DNA from: Sulfurospirillum sp. UBA1314
GTDB lineage: Bacteria; Campylobacterota; Campylobacteria; Campylobacterales; Sulfurospirillaceae
Direction of reading: 5' to 3'
Assembly: GCA_002307095.1 (NCBI GenBank)
Contig: DBTO01000042.1
Location: 1 to 23,084 of the forward strand
Length of the DNA stretch: 23,084 bases
The notes beneath the pieces are model-generated. The model made no database searches, had not been told where the DNA came from, and was given only the letters and a program-made list of their open reading frames with translations. The position numbers and the translations under genes were made by a program. Each line of letters begins with the position of its first letter. Positions within the stretch are counted from its first letter, which is position 1. This document shows positions 13,148 through 20,346 of this stretch, one piece after another.

Positions 13148-13789
13148 ATGCTACAAAAACTTTTTTGGAACGACCCCTATGCACGTGAAATTCAAGCGAA
13201 AATTGAATCCCTAGAGGGCGATTGTATTTACTTAGATCAAACCATTTTTTACGCATTTTCCGGTGGACAAGAGAGCGATTTTGGAACTATCGGAGGCGTT
13301 GAAGTCTTAGAAGCGATGAAAGAAGGTACCAACATTCGATACACCCTCAAAAGTGGACATGCGCTTCACGTGGGTCAAGAAGTGGCGGTAAAGATCGACT
13401 GGCAAAGGCGTTATAGCCTTATGCAACACCATTTTGCTGCGGAATTAATCCTGGAACTCCTCTATCAAGAGCTAGGCTCTGTGGAAAAGATCGGAGCACA
13501 CATCGCCCAAGATAAGGCTCGAATTGATTTTTTTTGGCACGAAAATATTAGCAACTTGTTTCCCCTTCTTCTTCTCAAAGCAACGGAATTAATCGCGAAA
13601 AACCTGCCCATCAAAAGTGACTACAGCAACATTGCAAATCAAAGACGCTACTGGAAAATCGACAGTTTTGCAGAGGTTCCTTGTGGGGGAACGCATTTAA
13701 AACGCACGGGCGAAGTGGGTCAACTCTCTTTGAAGCGAAAAAACATCGGCAAAGGAAAAGAGAGAATTGAAATTTATGTGAACGCATAA
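13148..13789 (+). CDS. AlaX-type alanyl-tRNA editing protein
   Basis: 213 residues from ATG 13148, behind GGAG; an upstream ATG at 13133 would consume the Shine-Dalgarno. It belongs to the stand-alone alanyl-tRNA editing family, which hydrolyses Ser or Gly mischarged onto tRNA-Ala. FYAFSGGQESDFG (34-46) corresponds to the GGGQxxDxG entry motif. The zinc motif that is normally HxxxH reads HHFAAE (94-99), with Glu in place of the second His. CGGTH (179-183) supplies the second pair of ligands. IGAHIAQDKARIDF is well formed. The gene sits between two brnA remnants, which suggests that the segment was moved or duplicated. Confidence 0.85.
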   Translation: MLQKLFWNDPYAREIQAKIESLEGDCIYLDQTIFYAFSGGQESDFGTIGGVEVLEAMKEGTNIRYTLKSGHALHVGQEVAVKIDWQRRYSLMQHHFAAELILELLYQELGSVEKIGAHIAQDKARIDFFWHENISNLFPLLLLKATELIAKNLPIKSDYSNIANQRRYWKIDSFAEVPCGGTHLKRTGEVGQLSLKRKNIGKGKERIEIYVNA

Positions 13790-13828
13790 ACGCCAAGAAT
13801 TCGGGGTCAAGGCTAAACTTTTAACTTT

Positions 13829-13902
13829 TTAAGCCGTTCACCTTTTCAACCCTTGTGCAATGATCATTTAAATATCCGACTGATGAGGAATATCAACAAG
13901 CT
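13829..13902 (-). pseudogene. brnA 3'-end remnant (right of alaX), with stops
   Basis: On the minus strand the codons read LVDIPHQSDI, stop, MIIAQGLKR, stop. They align with LDIPYQSYIKMIIAQGIKG of BrnA, with one codon inserted and AAA changed to TAA. It is clearly dead and extends about 20 codons, further 5' than the left remnant. Confidence 0.72.
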
Positions 13903-13968
13903 ATTTTGAATGACTTCAAATTTTCAGTTTTTAAGACTAAACTTTTAGCTTTTGGTACCGTCTTAATC

Positions 13969-13980
13969 TTTACATGTAAA
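13969..13980. repeat. TTTACATGTAAA palindrome before the ABM gene end
   Basis: Exact 12-mer, followed at 14012-14038 by a sequence resembling the alaX promoter segment. No plus-strand gene follows. Confidence 0.95.
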
Positions 13981-14072
13981 AATAAAAAGGCGATTCTTTC
14001 CTTCGTCTCTTTCCCTTCGATTTTCGATATCATAGCCATGAATTTAAAAGTACTCTTTTCCCATTTTTTGAT

Positions 14073-14390
14073 TTAAATACCATAATCATGCTCTACTTTG
14101 GAAATCCTTGTTTTAAAGGATGAATACCATTTTTCGTGACCAAGCTTTTGCGCCTCTTGATGATCAAAATTTGCTTTCCAATTCTGAATTGATTCAAGAT
14201 CTAGCCAATACGAAACAGTAATGCCTACCTCTTCTCTAGCGGATTCTATGCCTAGAAATCCTGGTTGTTTTGATGCTAATTCGACCATTTTTGTAGCCAT
14301 TTCTCCATAACCGTTGTCTCCTTCTGTTCTAAGAGAAGTAAAAATAACAGCATAATAGGGTGGTTTTGGTGTTCGTGCTATGAGAGACAT
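14073..14390 (-). CDS. Antibiotic biosynthesis monooxygenase (ABM) domain protein
   Basis: 105 residues from ATG 14390, behind AAGGAG. It is a small ferredoxin-like ABM fold: strand PPYYAVIFTSLRTE, the helix YGEMATKMVELASKQPGFLGIES, strand GITVSYWLDLESIQNWK, and a final HEKWYSSFKTRISKVE. The motif PGFLG(I/Y)E and the following YW are family marks. Relatives include putative quinol oxygenases and haem-degrading enzymes, and many are uncharacterised. It has its own -10 box and no functional partner nearby. Confidence 0.82.
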   Translation of the reverse strand: MSLIARTPKPPYYAVIFTSLRTEGDNGYGEMATKMVELASKQPGFLGIESAREEVGITVSYWLDLESIQNWKANFDHQEAQKLGHEKWYSSFKTRISKVEHDYGI

Positions 14391-14429
14391 AACGACTCCT
14401 TATTTGTTTTGCCATCGGGCTAGAAAAAT

Positions 14430-14435
14430 ATTATA
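14430..14435 (-). promoter_or_regulatory. -10 box of the ABM gene
   Basis: TATAAT on the minus strand in GATATAATATTTTT, 40 bases upstream of the ATG and immediately after the porin terminator. Confidence 0.5.
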
Positions 14436-14446
14436 TCGAAAAGGAG

Positions 14447-14472
14447 AAACAGTGGCATTTCTACCACTGTTT
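14447..14472 (-). terminator. Terminator of the porin gene
   Basis: Perfect 9-bp stem AAACAGTGG (14447-14455) with CCACTGTTT (14464-14472) and an 8-base loop, 25 bases past the porin stop. On the minus strand it is followed by a pyrimidine-rich CTCCTTTTC. Confidence 0.7.
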
Positions 14473-14497
14473 TGGAAAAGATTAAAGCGTGTACCAA

Positions 14498-15874
14498 CTA
14501 GAATTTATAGTTAGCTCTAAATCTCATCTCGTTAAAATCTGTTGAACTAGCAGATGCAACGTCTTTTGTAGCACTTTCATACTCAAGAGATAGCGTTAAA
14601 CCTTTAAGGGATGGGATGTCATAAGCAATTTGACCTTCCCAGTATTTCGTTTTTGTATCACTCGAGACATTATTCAATATAGCGCCTACAGCAGCAAACG
14701 AAGCATCTTGATTGATTTTGATATATTGACCTAAGACTTTAAGACCTGTAACACCAACTTTTGTAAAATCATAGCCCACTTCCACTTTGTAGGCATCGGT
14801 GTTAGCACCTGACGTTACTTCCGCACCTTTGATCAGTGGAGCGGTATAGGTTGTTGGTCCATTTCCTGCACCTAAAAGAACAGATTGTCCACTCGATACT
14901 GTGCTGTAGGCAAAAGACGCGTTAAAGCCTGCTAACTCGCTAAAGCCAACACGACCTTGGTACATATCACCTTCGACATGGAAACTATCAAACGTGGCAT
15001 TGGATGTTCGAGAACCACGGTATGTTGCATCAAAAAGCACTTTTGCATTGCTTAAAGGTAAGACATAGTTACCCTCAGCGTAGAAGACATTGGCATCACC
15101 ACCTTGTGTGAGTTCGACATCATTGACAAATAAGTATTGACCTGTTAATGTCAAGTTGGTGATAGATTTGTTAATCGCAGCAGCCGTGTAAGCTCCATCA
15201 AATCCAAAAACATTTGATCCGCCATTTGCTGCACCCGTGCCATAAAATACTGCTTCTTTTTTAAAGCTAGGCATTTCTGAATCCCCACCTGCAACACTTT
15301 TATCATAGTCGGATGTTCTGCCTTGGAATCTATCAGAGTAACCAGCCACCAATGTGGTATTGGGAAGGTCTGTGTTGATAAGAACAGCTGCTTGAAATGC
15401 CTCTTTGAACATACGTGAGCCAGAGCTGTTAACCAGTGGACTCGTGATAAATTGGCGACCCACTTTTGCCGTTGTGTTACCCAGCGTATACGTTACATAG
15501 GCTTCTGAAAGGGCTGCGCCTGAGCCGTACATATCTGCCGCATAAAGATTTTTTGCATCTTTATCAGCAAAAGGAGCATAGCTTCCCTGAAATGTTGTAC
15601 CAAGACTTAAACCATACAATGAATCCGTTACATAACTCAACATAACACCTGTAGAGAAAATGTCAGCGTTACCTTTACCAAGTGTTCCTGTTGCTCCGGG
15701 AGTGGACGTAGTTGGGTTAGAAGCGCCTGTATCTCGATCAAAATACCAGGCTCTTAATTCACCCGTTACTTTTCCGTTTTTGAATGCGTCAGCAAGTGTA
15801 TCTGATGCCGCAAAAGAGCTAGATGCAAGACCTGCAACTACCATAGCCGCCAAGCTAAGTTTAGCTAATTTCAT
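14498..15874 (-). CDS. Major outer membrane porin (OprD/Campylobacterota type)
   Basis: 458 residues from ATG 15874, chosen because AGGAGG lies 4 bases upstream; the longer in-frame start at 15904 has no ribosome site. Signal peptide MKLAKLSLAAMVVAGLASSSFA. The mature protein is a run of alternating amphipathic strands ending in Phe (MRFRANYKF), the outer-membrane insertion signal. Motifs such as VTGELRAWYFDRDTG, LSEAYVTYTLGNTTAKVGRQFI and the conserved LVNSSGSRMFKEAFQA region fit Campylobacterota OprD-like porins. Substrate unknown. It is monocistronic: own promoter upstream, own terminator downstream. Confidence 0.92.
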   Translation of the reverse strand: MKLAKLSLAAMVVAGLASSSFAASDTLADAFKNGKVTGELRAWYFDRDTGASNPTTSTPGATGTLGKGNADIFSTGVMLSYVTDSLYGLSLGTTFQGSYAPFADKDAKNLYAADMYGSGAALSEAYVTYTLGNTTAKVGRQFITSPLVNSSGSRMFKEAFQAAVLINTDLPNTTLVAGYSDRFQGRTSDYDKSVAGGDSEMPSFKKEAVFYGTGAANGGSNVFGFDGAYTAAAINKSITNLTLTGQYLFVNDVELTQGGDANVFYAEGNYVLPLSNAKVLFDATYRGSRTSNATFDSFHVEGDMYQGRVGFSELAGFNASFAYSTVSSGQSVLLGAGNGPTTYTAPLIKGAEVTSGANTDAYKVEVGYDFTKVGVTGLKVLGQYIKINQDASFAAVGAILNNVSSDTKTKYWEGQIAYDIPSLKGLTLSLEYESATKDVASASSTDFNEMRFRANYKF

Positions 15875-16265
15875 ATTGCCTCCTGAATGCAGATTAGACT
15901 TCATTACCTAACGCAATGGGATTATGCAAAGTTATGTAAGAAATCTGTTAAAATCTTACATTAACTGTGTAGCATGAAAATAGCATATAAATTTAAGTTT
16001 ATTTTAAATTATTTGCACTCACATCTCGTCTGAGGAAGTAGGTGCCATAAAGAGGATGAAGTGTGATGCCTTTTATCGTATGGCGCAGTTTAATGTATAA
16101 AGGCGTTGGCATGGGTTTGGGTTTGGATTATTGGTGATTTAGAGGCAAAAAGGAGTGTTAATAACTTCAAGGAATCACTCCAATAATTAAATCAATCTGT
16201 TATTTAATTTTTATGTAAAATTAATTGCTATGTTAGAAAAAATTATGAATAAAGGTATCTCAACA
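15875..16265. other. Intergenic region between divergent porin and DUF2267 genes
   Basis: About 390 bases without a convincing gene. It carries the porin promoter: a -10-like CATAAT on the minus strand (15921-15926), with an 8-bp inverted repeat just upstream. 15960-16020 is AT-rich. 16065-16115 has an imperfect inverted repeat (GCCTTTTAT with ATAAAGGC). GGAGTG (16152-16157) and CACTCC (16176-16181) form a short stem upstream of the DUF2267 gene. Confidence 0.5.
15934..15961. promoter_or_regulatory. Inverted repeat upstream of the porin promoter
   Basis: ATGTAAGA (15934-15941) and TCTTACAT (15954-15961) are exact complements, with centres 20 bases apart. That is two helical turns, as for a dimeric regulator. 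They lie just upstream of the minus-strand -10 box. Each arm resembles a half of TTACATGTAA. Regulator unknown. Confidence 0.4.
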
Positions 16266-16694
16266 ATGCCATTTCCCATTGAATATGCAACGGCAACAAA
16301 AGATTTTTACAGCTTTATGGAGGATGTTAAAGCAAAATCTGAATTACACAGTTTTCATGTCACTTATACCATGGTACAAAGTGTCTTTCAAGTATTTAGA
16401 AGACGTATCAGTTTACAAGAAGCACTTACCTTTGCCAATACACTCCCTGTCGCACTTAGAGCATTATTTGTCAAAGATTGGGATATTCATGAGCCTAAAA
16501 AAGCCTTTGAAAGTTTTGAAATTATGAATCAGGAAGTCAAAGAACTCCGCTATCCACACAATTTTTCTATCGACAATGCCATTGAAATTGTCGCGAACGT
16601 CTTACCAAATCATGTTGAGAGGATATATTTTGCCAAAATGATGGAAACGATGCCACCCAAAGCACAAGTCTTTTGGGGATTTATACCCCATTAA
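16266..16694 (+). CDS. DUF2267 domain protein
   Basis: 142 residues from ATG 16266, preferred because AAAGG lies 10 bases upstream; in-frame ATGs at 16230 and 16245 have no ribosome site. It is an all-helical protein with the DUF2267 pattern: VFQVFRRRISLQEALTFANTLPVALRALFVKDWD, then a second helical repeat NFSIDNAIEIVANVLPNHV. The family has no established function. It is a single gene, convergent with pncB, and the 50-base gap between them holds no clear terminator. Confidence 0.8.
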   Translation: MPFPIEYATATKDFYSFMEDVKAKSELHSFHVTYTMVQSVFQVFRRRISLQEALTFANTLPVALRALFVKDWDIHEPKKAFESFEIMNQEVKELRYPHNFSIDNAIEIVANVLPNHVERIYFAKMMETMPPKAQVFWGFIPH

Positions 16695-16745
16695 TCCATA
16701 CAAAAAATTCAAGATTTTAGAAATTAAACTTTGAATGTTCGATCT

Positions 16746-17882
16746 CTAACGCCCTTTTTTCAACAAAAATTCCCGCCCAACTTTAACCCTTGGATTGCTT
16801 CCGTAAGCGATGATGTCGGCTGTGGCATTGGTTTCGCTCCAACGATCTGGTAAGAATGATCCTGTACCGATGATGTCGATGGGGGCTTTTGCCCATGCCA
16901 TACTTCGGCATTTTTGCGGTGTGAAGCCTGAAGAGGCGATGATGCGCACTTTGGAAAACCCTGCGTTGTCGAGGCTTTCTCGCATACTCCATATCGCTGC
17001 GGCTGAAACGCCTGTGCCGATCAGGTCGTGCAGTTCCGCTTCAGTACGGTAATCACGCACGGCGTCGGGTGCGTGGCGTTCTAAGACATGGTAACTTTTT
17101 TGCGTATCAAGCCCTTCTAAGAAACGCCCTCCGTGTGTGTCGAGGCGCACGGCGATCTTTCCCTCATGCGCCAAGTCTGCAAAGGCGTTGCAGACTTCCA
17201 AAGTATCGGTGATTTCTTGACCGAAATAGTCCGCTAAGATGGGGATATTTTCATTGGGGAAGCATTCATGGAACATCTGAGCCGCTTTAAGCGTTGAGCC
17301 TGCATAGCCGATGAAGGCGTGAGGCACGGTGCCCAGTCCCTTTTCACGTCCGAAAAAATGCGCTGTTGCATCGGTCGCATTGCCGATAAACCCTACCGCT
17401 TTGAGTGTGCGTTGTGCCACGTTTGAGCCCACCGATGCACCATATGCCATCATCTCTGCCATTTCCGTCCCTGCGCAATGGCGCGCGTCCATCGCTAAAA
17501 ATGCGACATTGGGAAGTATTTGGCACATCTCATAGGCATTGTAAGCGGCAACACACGCGGAGCCTAACTTTTGTAAGATGAGCGTTTCGAGCTCCACCAA
17601 AAAAGCAAACGACCCGCTGAGATAAAACAGAGGCTCACCCGCTCCAACCCACGCGCCCTCCTCGTGTAGCACTTCGATGGTGACACTCATGCCATTCTTT
17701 TTCGTTTGGGTTTGAATCCATTCTATGGCTAACCGTGTGGCGCAAAGCACAGGACGGCGTAAAAAGAATGCGTACGTGACGTCTGTGTCGCCGAAATGTT
17801 CGATGATCGCTTTGGTGTTGGAAAAGTATTTGTCGGTCCATGAGGGGATGTTGAGGGCATAGGGTGTGTGAGTGTTTTGCAT
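16746..17882 (-). CDS. pncB: Nicotinate phosphoribosyltransferase
   Basis: 378 residues. It converts nicotinate and PRPP to nicotinate mononucleotide in NAD salvage. Family motifs: YSNTKAII-like WTDKYFSNTKAI near the N-terminus, the quinolinate/nicotinate PRTase fold core (FLVELETLILQKLGS), DARHCAGTEMAEMMAYGASVGS, VRLDTHGGRFLEGL, and the phosphate-binding IIASSGFTPQK followed by DIIGTGSFLP. It is close to the usual length. The start at 17882 has AAGGAT 6 bases upstream. It stands alone, divergent from the ferredoxin gene. Confidence 0.92.
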   Translation of the reverse strand: MQNTHTPYALNIPSWTDKYFSNTKAIIEHFGDTDVTYAFFLRRPVLCATRLAIEWIQTQTKKNGMSVTIEVLHEEGAWVGAGEPLFYLSGSFAFLVELETLILQKLGSACVAAYNAYEMCQILPNVAFLAMDARHCAGTEMAEMMAYGASVGSNVAQRTLKAVGFIGNATDATAHFFGREKGLGTVPHAFIGYAGSTLKAAQMFHECFPNENIPILADYFGQEITDTLEVCNAFADLAHEGKIAVRLDTHGGRFLEGLDTQKSYHVLERHAPDAVRDYRTEAELHDLIGTGVSAAAIWSMRESLDNAGFSKVRIIASSGFTPQKCRSMAWAKAPIDIIGTGSFLPDRWSETNATADIIAYGSNPRVKVGREFLLKKGR

Positions 17883-17981
17883 GCAGATCCTTGTCGTTTC
17901 GTTTTCACTTTATAGTCTCCTTTTGCTATAAAATTGCTGAGAAAAAAGGAAGTAGTGTAAACTTTTGACCTTTAGATGCTT

Positions 17982-17993
17982 TTTACATGTAAA
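17982..17993. repeat. TTTACATGTAAA palindrome upstream of ferredoxin
   Basis: Exact 12-mer, intergenic, 66 bases before the ferredoxin ATG. Confidence 0.95.
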
Positions 17994-18058
17994 GCTATTT
18001 TCATGCTACGATCTTATAGTAAAATTTTTTTGTTAAAAATCTCAATTAAGGAAAAGTT

Positions 18059-18271
18059 ATGGCAGCGAAAATTACGGATATTTGTATTGCGTGTGGCGCC
18101 TGTATCGATGAGTGCCCTGTGGAGGCTATTGTGGATGATAGCGAGAACCCAACGGGGGCTGAGACCTATTATGTTTTTGAGGACAAATGCGTTGAGTGTG
18201 TTGGTCATCATTCATCCCCTGCATGTATGGAAGCCTGTCCAACAGAGGGTTGTATTGTTTTAACGGCGTAA
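18059..18271 (+). CDS. 2[4Fe-4S] ferredoxin, Alvin type
   Basis: 70 residues. Cluster I ligands are C9, C12, C15 and C19 (CIACGACIDECP). Cluster II is C44, C47, C56 and C60 with an eight-residue insert (CVECVGHHSSPACMEACP), the mark of the Allochromatium vinosum-type low-potential ferredoxins. In Campylobacterota such ferredoxins serve pyruvate and 2-oxoglutarate oxidoreductases. The Shine-Dalgarno is AAGGA. TATAGT at 18015-18020 is a possible -10. A strong terminator follows the stop by 11 bases. Confidence 0.95.
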   Translation: MAAKITDICIACGACIDECPVEAIVDDSENPTGAETYYVFEDKCVECVGHHSSPACMEACPTEGCIVLTA

Positions 18272-18282
18272 GACGATTTTAG

Positions 18283-18308
18283 AAAGGCAGGTGAGTCTGC
18301 CTTTTTTT
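18283..18308 (+). terminator. Intrinsic terminator of the ferredoxin gene
   Basis: 8-bp stem AAAGGCAG (18283-18290) with CTGCCTTT (18297-18304), loop GTGAGT; the T run extends from 18302 to 18308. The clearest factor-independent terminator in the window, between convergent genes. Confidence 0.92.
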
Positions 18309-18326
18309 ACGCAAATACATCACAAT

Positions 18327-19418
18327 CTAATTGACGACATAATCGTATCGGTACGTTGGGTTTGGTCGCCCGGGTTGCAAGCATTTTGATGCTTCGAGCG
18401 TTTGAGTTATCTTCGTGCCACACACTTCAGAAATCACCTCTGCTACGATATGTTCCAACGCTTCTGGCGCCATTTCAACACGTGCGTTCAAGGTCATTTT
18501 TGCCTGATTACCACATCCTGCACTGCCGCGAATGCTTAAAGAAGAACGCGTTCTAGTCACATTGCCTATCATATACGCATTCTCTGCTTCGATTAGGAGT
18601 TTGACATGTCCAACGGCTAAGTTTAACGCATCAAATCGCCCTGCTAAAGTTTGCAACAATCGTTCTGCAACATCGTCCCACTGGATCGATTGCCCTTGCA
18701 GTATTACTGTCGTGTTAAGCCATCCCAAAACAGCTTCACCTTGCGCGTAAATATCATAATCCACTTCGGCCAAGTGTGTCCCTGCATCCATACAACTGGT
18801 AACTTCCTTGAGCCACAGTTCCAACCCTTCACCACTTTTAGCGCTTAAGGAGAAGATTTTAGCGAATGACCACCTCTCAGAAACACGCCTCTTTAAGGTT
18901 TCAAGCACGTCTGATGCAAGTAAATCTGTTTTCGTGATGACGATCATATCGGCTTCTTCAAGCTGTTTTTGGAGAATATACGCCGCGCTTACATGTAAAC
19001 CTGATGTACCACCGTTGAGTATATCGTTCAAACGTTCAGGATCGACTAAAACACTCAGTGGCGAAACAATCAAATCATCTTCAAATTTTTGTTTTAATGG
19101 CTGCAAAATCGTCGCCGAAAGATCGGTGCAACTTCCTACGGGCTCAGCGATAATCATCTCAACGTCGCTTTTTGCCTTAAGATGAGAGAGGGCATCGGTA
19201 AAGCCACTGAAATTGCAGCAAAAACAGCTACCACTGACCTCGGTAACGGCACTGGCTGAGCGCTCAAGAAATGCTGTATCGACCAGTCCTGATGCTTGAT
19301 CGTTGGTGATTAAGCCAACGTGTTTTCCTTGTTCACTCAGTATTCGTGCAGATTCCCAAAGCAGTGTTGTTTTTCCAGCGCCTAAAAATCCACCCACTAA
19401 AATAATACGTGTTTTCAT
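18327..19418 (-). CDS. COG0523/P47K-type GTPase (CobW-like metal or corrinoid chaperone)
   Basis: 363 residues. P-loop GGFLGAGKT (9-17), NDQ switch (39-41), the CxCC metal motif in GSCFCCNF (63-70), AEPVGSCTD (91-99) and the base-recognition ITKTD (161-165). The C-terminal SIRGSAGCGNQ and CLQPGRPNPTYRY are typical of the P47K subgroup often found with methyltransferases rather than of zinc-specific CobW. It begins 11 bases after the aquaporin stop, so the two are co-transcribed. Probable role: GTP-driven delivery of a metal or cofactor to a partner, perhaps the upstream radical SAM/methyltransferase protein; inferred from context. One TTACATGTAA copy encodes Leu-His-Val-Ser. Confidence 0.88.
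   Translation of the reverse strand: MKTRIILVGGFLGAGKTTLLWESARILSEQGKHVGLITNDQASGLVDTAFLERSASAVTEVSGSCFCCNFSGFTDALSHLKAKSDVEMIIAEPVGSCTDLSATILQPLKQKFEDDLIVSPLSVLVDPERLNDILNGGTSGLHVSAAYILQKQLEEADMIVITKTDLLASDVLETLKRRVSERWSFAKIFSLSAKSGEGLELWLKEVTSCMDAGTHLAEVDYDIYAQGEAVLGWLNTTVILQGQSIQWDDVAERLLQTLAGRFDALNLAVGHVKLLIEAENAYMIGNVTRTRSSLSIRGSAGCGNQAKMTLNARVEMAPEALEHIVAEVISEVCGTKITQTLEASKCLQPGRPNPTYRYDYVVN
18989..18998. repeat. TTACATGTAA palindrome inside the COG0523 gene
   Basis: Core 10-mer read as TTA CAT GTA AGC (Leu-His-Val-Ser, residues 141-144). Confidence 0.95.
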
Positions 19419-19429
19419 CCTAATCCTTT

Positions 19430-20245
19430 TTATTGGCAGTCACATTTTTCACAGTTCGTGCGCATCAGCGGCTCAATGAAACGGGTAAATAAGCCTCCAG
19501 CTATCACTCCTCCCAATAAGGGCGCCATGATGTAAACCCAAAAGAAACCCCCAGTTTGATCGGGAAAAGAAGCCTCTTTCCATCCAAAGATCCACGCGAC
19601 CATACGGGGACTAAAATCCCGTGCAGGATTGAGCCCCGCTTGCGTCAAAGGCGCGATAAGACAGATGATGGAAGTAACCGCTAAACCGATAAGAATGGGA
19701 GCGATATTATCATCAGGTCGTCCCAAATTACAGCTCTCGGTCAAACAAAAGATGATGAGCACAAGGCAAAAGGTTCCAAACCCTTCAGCGATCATCGCCA
19801 GCGGCATCGAGACGATAGCGGTGCTGTTAGGGAGTTGATAATATTCGCCAAATATTTTTGCTATATTCATAGATTCTTGCGTACCACGAACGATATGGTG
19901 GAGGTTTTCATAGGCAATAATGGAAGGATTAAAGAGTGCATATACCATCACACCTGCACCAAACGCACCAAGAAACTGCCCCAAAAGATACACAGGCATC
20001 TTTTTAATCGTCATTCGTTGACTCGTCACCATTGCCAACGTCACCGCTGGGTTGAGATGTGCGCACGATAAATGACGCGCTGCGTAAATGGCAAGACTCA
20101 CACCCATACCCCAAATCGCCGCTATTTGAAACAATCCTTGATGGGCATTAAATAACACTGAAACCGCCACAGAGCCGCATCCAAACATCACCATCATAAA
20201 CGTTCCCAAGAATTCGCCCATAAATTCACGTTTATATTTCAGCAT
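19430..20245 (-). CDS. Aquaglyceroporin (MIP family) with Cys-rich C-terminus
   Basis: 271 residues from ATG 20245, behind AGAGGA; an in-frame TTG two codons upstream is less likely. Six transmembrane segments and two NPA half-helices: HLNPAVTLA (NPA 65-67) and GLNPARDFSPR (NPA 206-208). Asp after NPAR is the GlpF-type mark, so it should pass glycerol-like solutes, which include undissociated arsenite. The C-terminus ends in NCEKCDCQ, three Cys within six residues, not usual for GlpF. There is no glycerol kinase nearby. The gene lies between an ArsM-like fusion and a metal-chaperone GTPase, which suggests metalloid transport; the substrate is inferred. Confidence 0.92.
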   Translation of the reverse strand: MLKYKREFMGEFLGTFMMVMFGCGSVAVSVLFNAHQGLFQIAAIWGMGVSLAIYAARHLSCAHLNPAVTLAMVTSQRMTIKKMPVYLLGQFLGAFGAGVMVYALFNPSIIAYENLHHIVRGTQESMNIAKIFGEYYQLPNSTAIVSMPLAMIAEGFGTFCLVLIIFCLTESCNLGRPDDNIAPILIGLAVTSIICLIAPLTQAGLNPARDFSPRMVAWIFGWKEASFPDQTGGFFWVYIMAPLLGGVIAGGLFTRFIEPLMRTNCEKCDCQ

Positions 20246-20276
20246 ACTCAATTCCTCTTATCAGTTTATTACAAAT

Positions 20277-20305
20277 AAAAAAATAATACTACGCATTCGT
20301 AGCAT
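20277..20305 (-). terminator. Terminator or leader hairpin between the fusion gene and the aquaporin
   Basis: On the minus strand an 8-bp stem with one G-T pair (arms 20286-20293 and 20298-20305, loop 4) is followed by ATTATTTTTTTATTTG. It lies 42 bases after the fusion-gene stop. There is little space for a new promoter before the aquaporin, so termination is probably partial. Confidence 0.65.
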
Positions 20306-20346
20306 GAATATAACATTAAGAATCACCCTTTATCTGTAAAGCTTTT

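Noticed and set aside
14039..14077. 12-codon ORF after the second palindrome-promoter copy
   Set aside because: No ribosome site and it runs into the end of the ABM gene; probably debris of a duplication.
16066..16137. 23-codon ORF MPFIVWRSLMYKGVGMGLGLDYW
   Set aside because: It has a weak upstream GAGG, but it is too short, unmatched, and overlaps an imperfect inverted repeat; not enough to call a gene.
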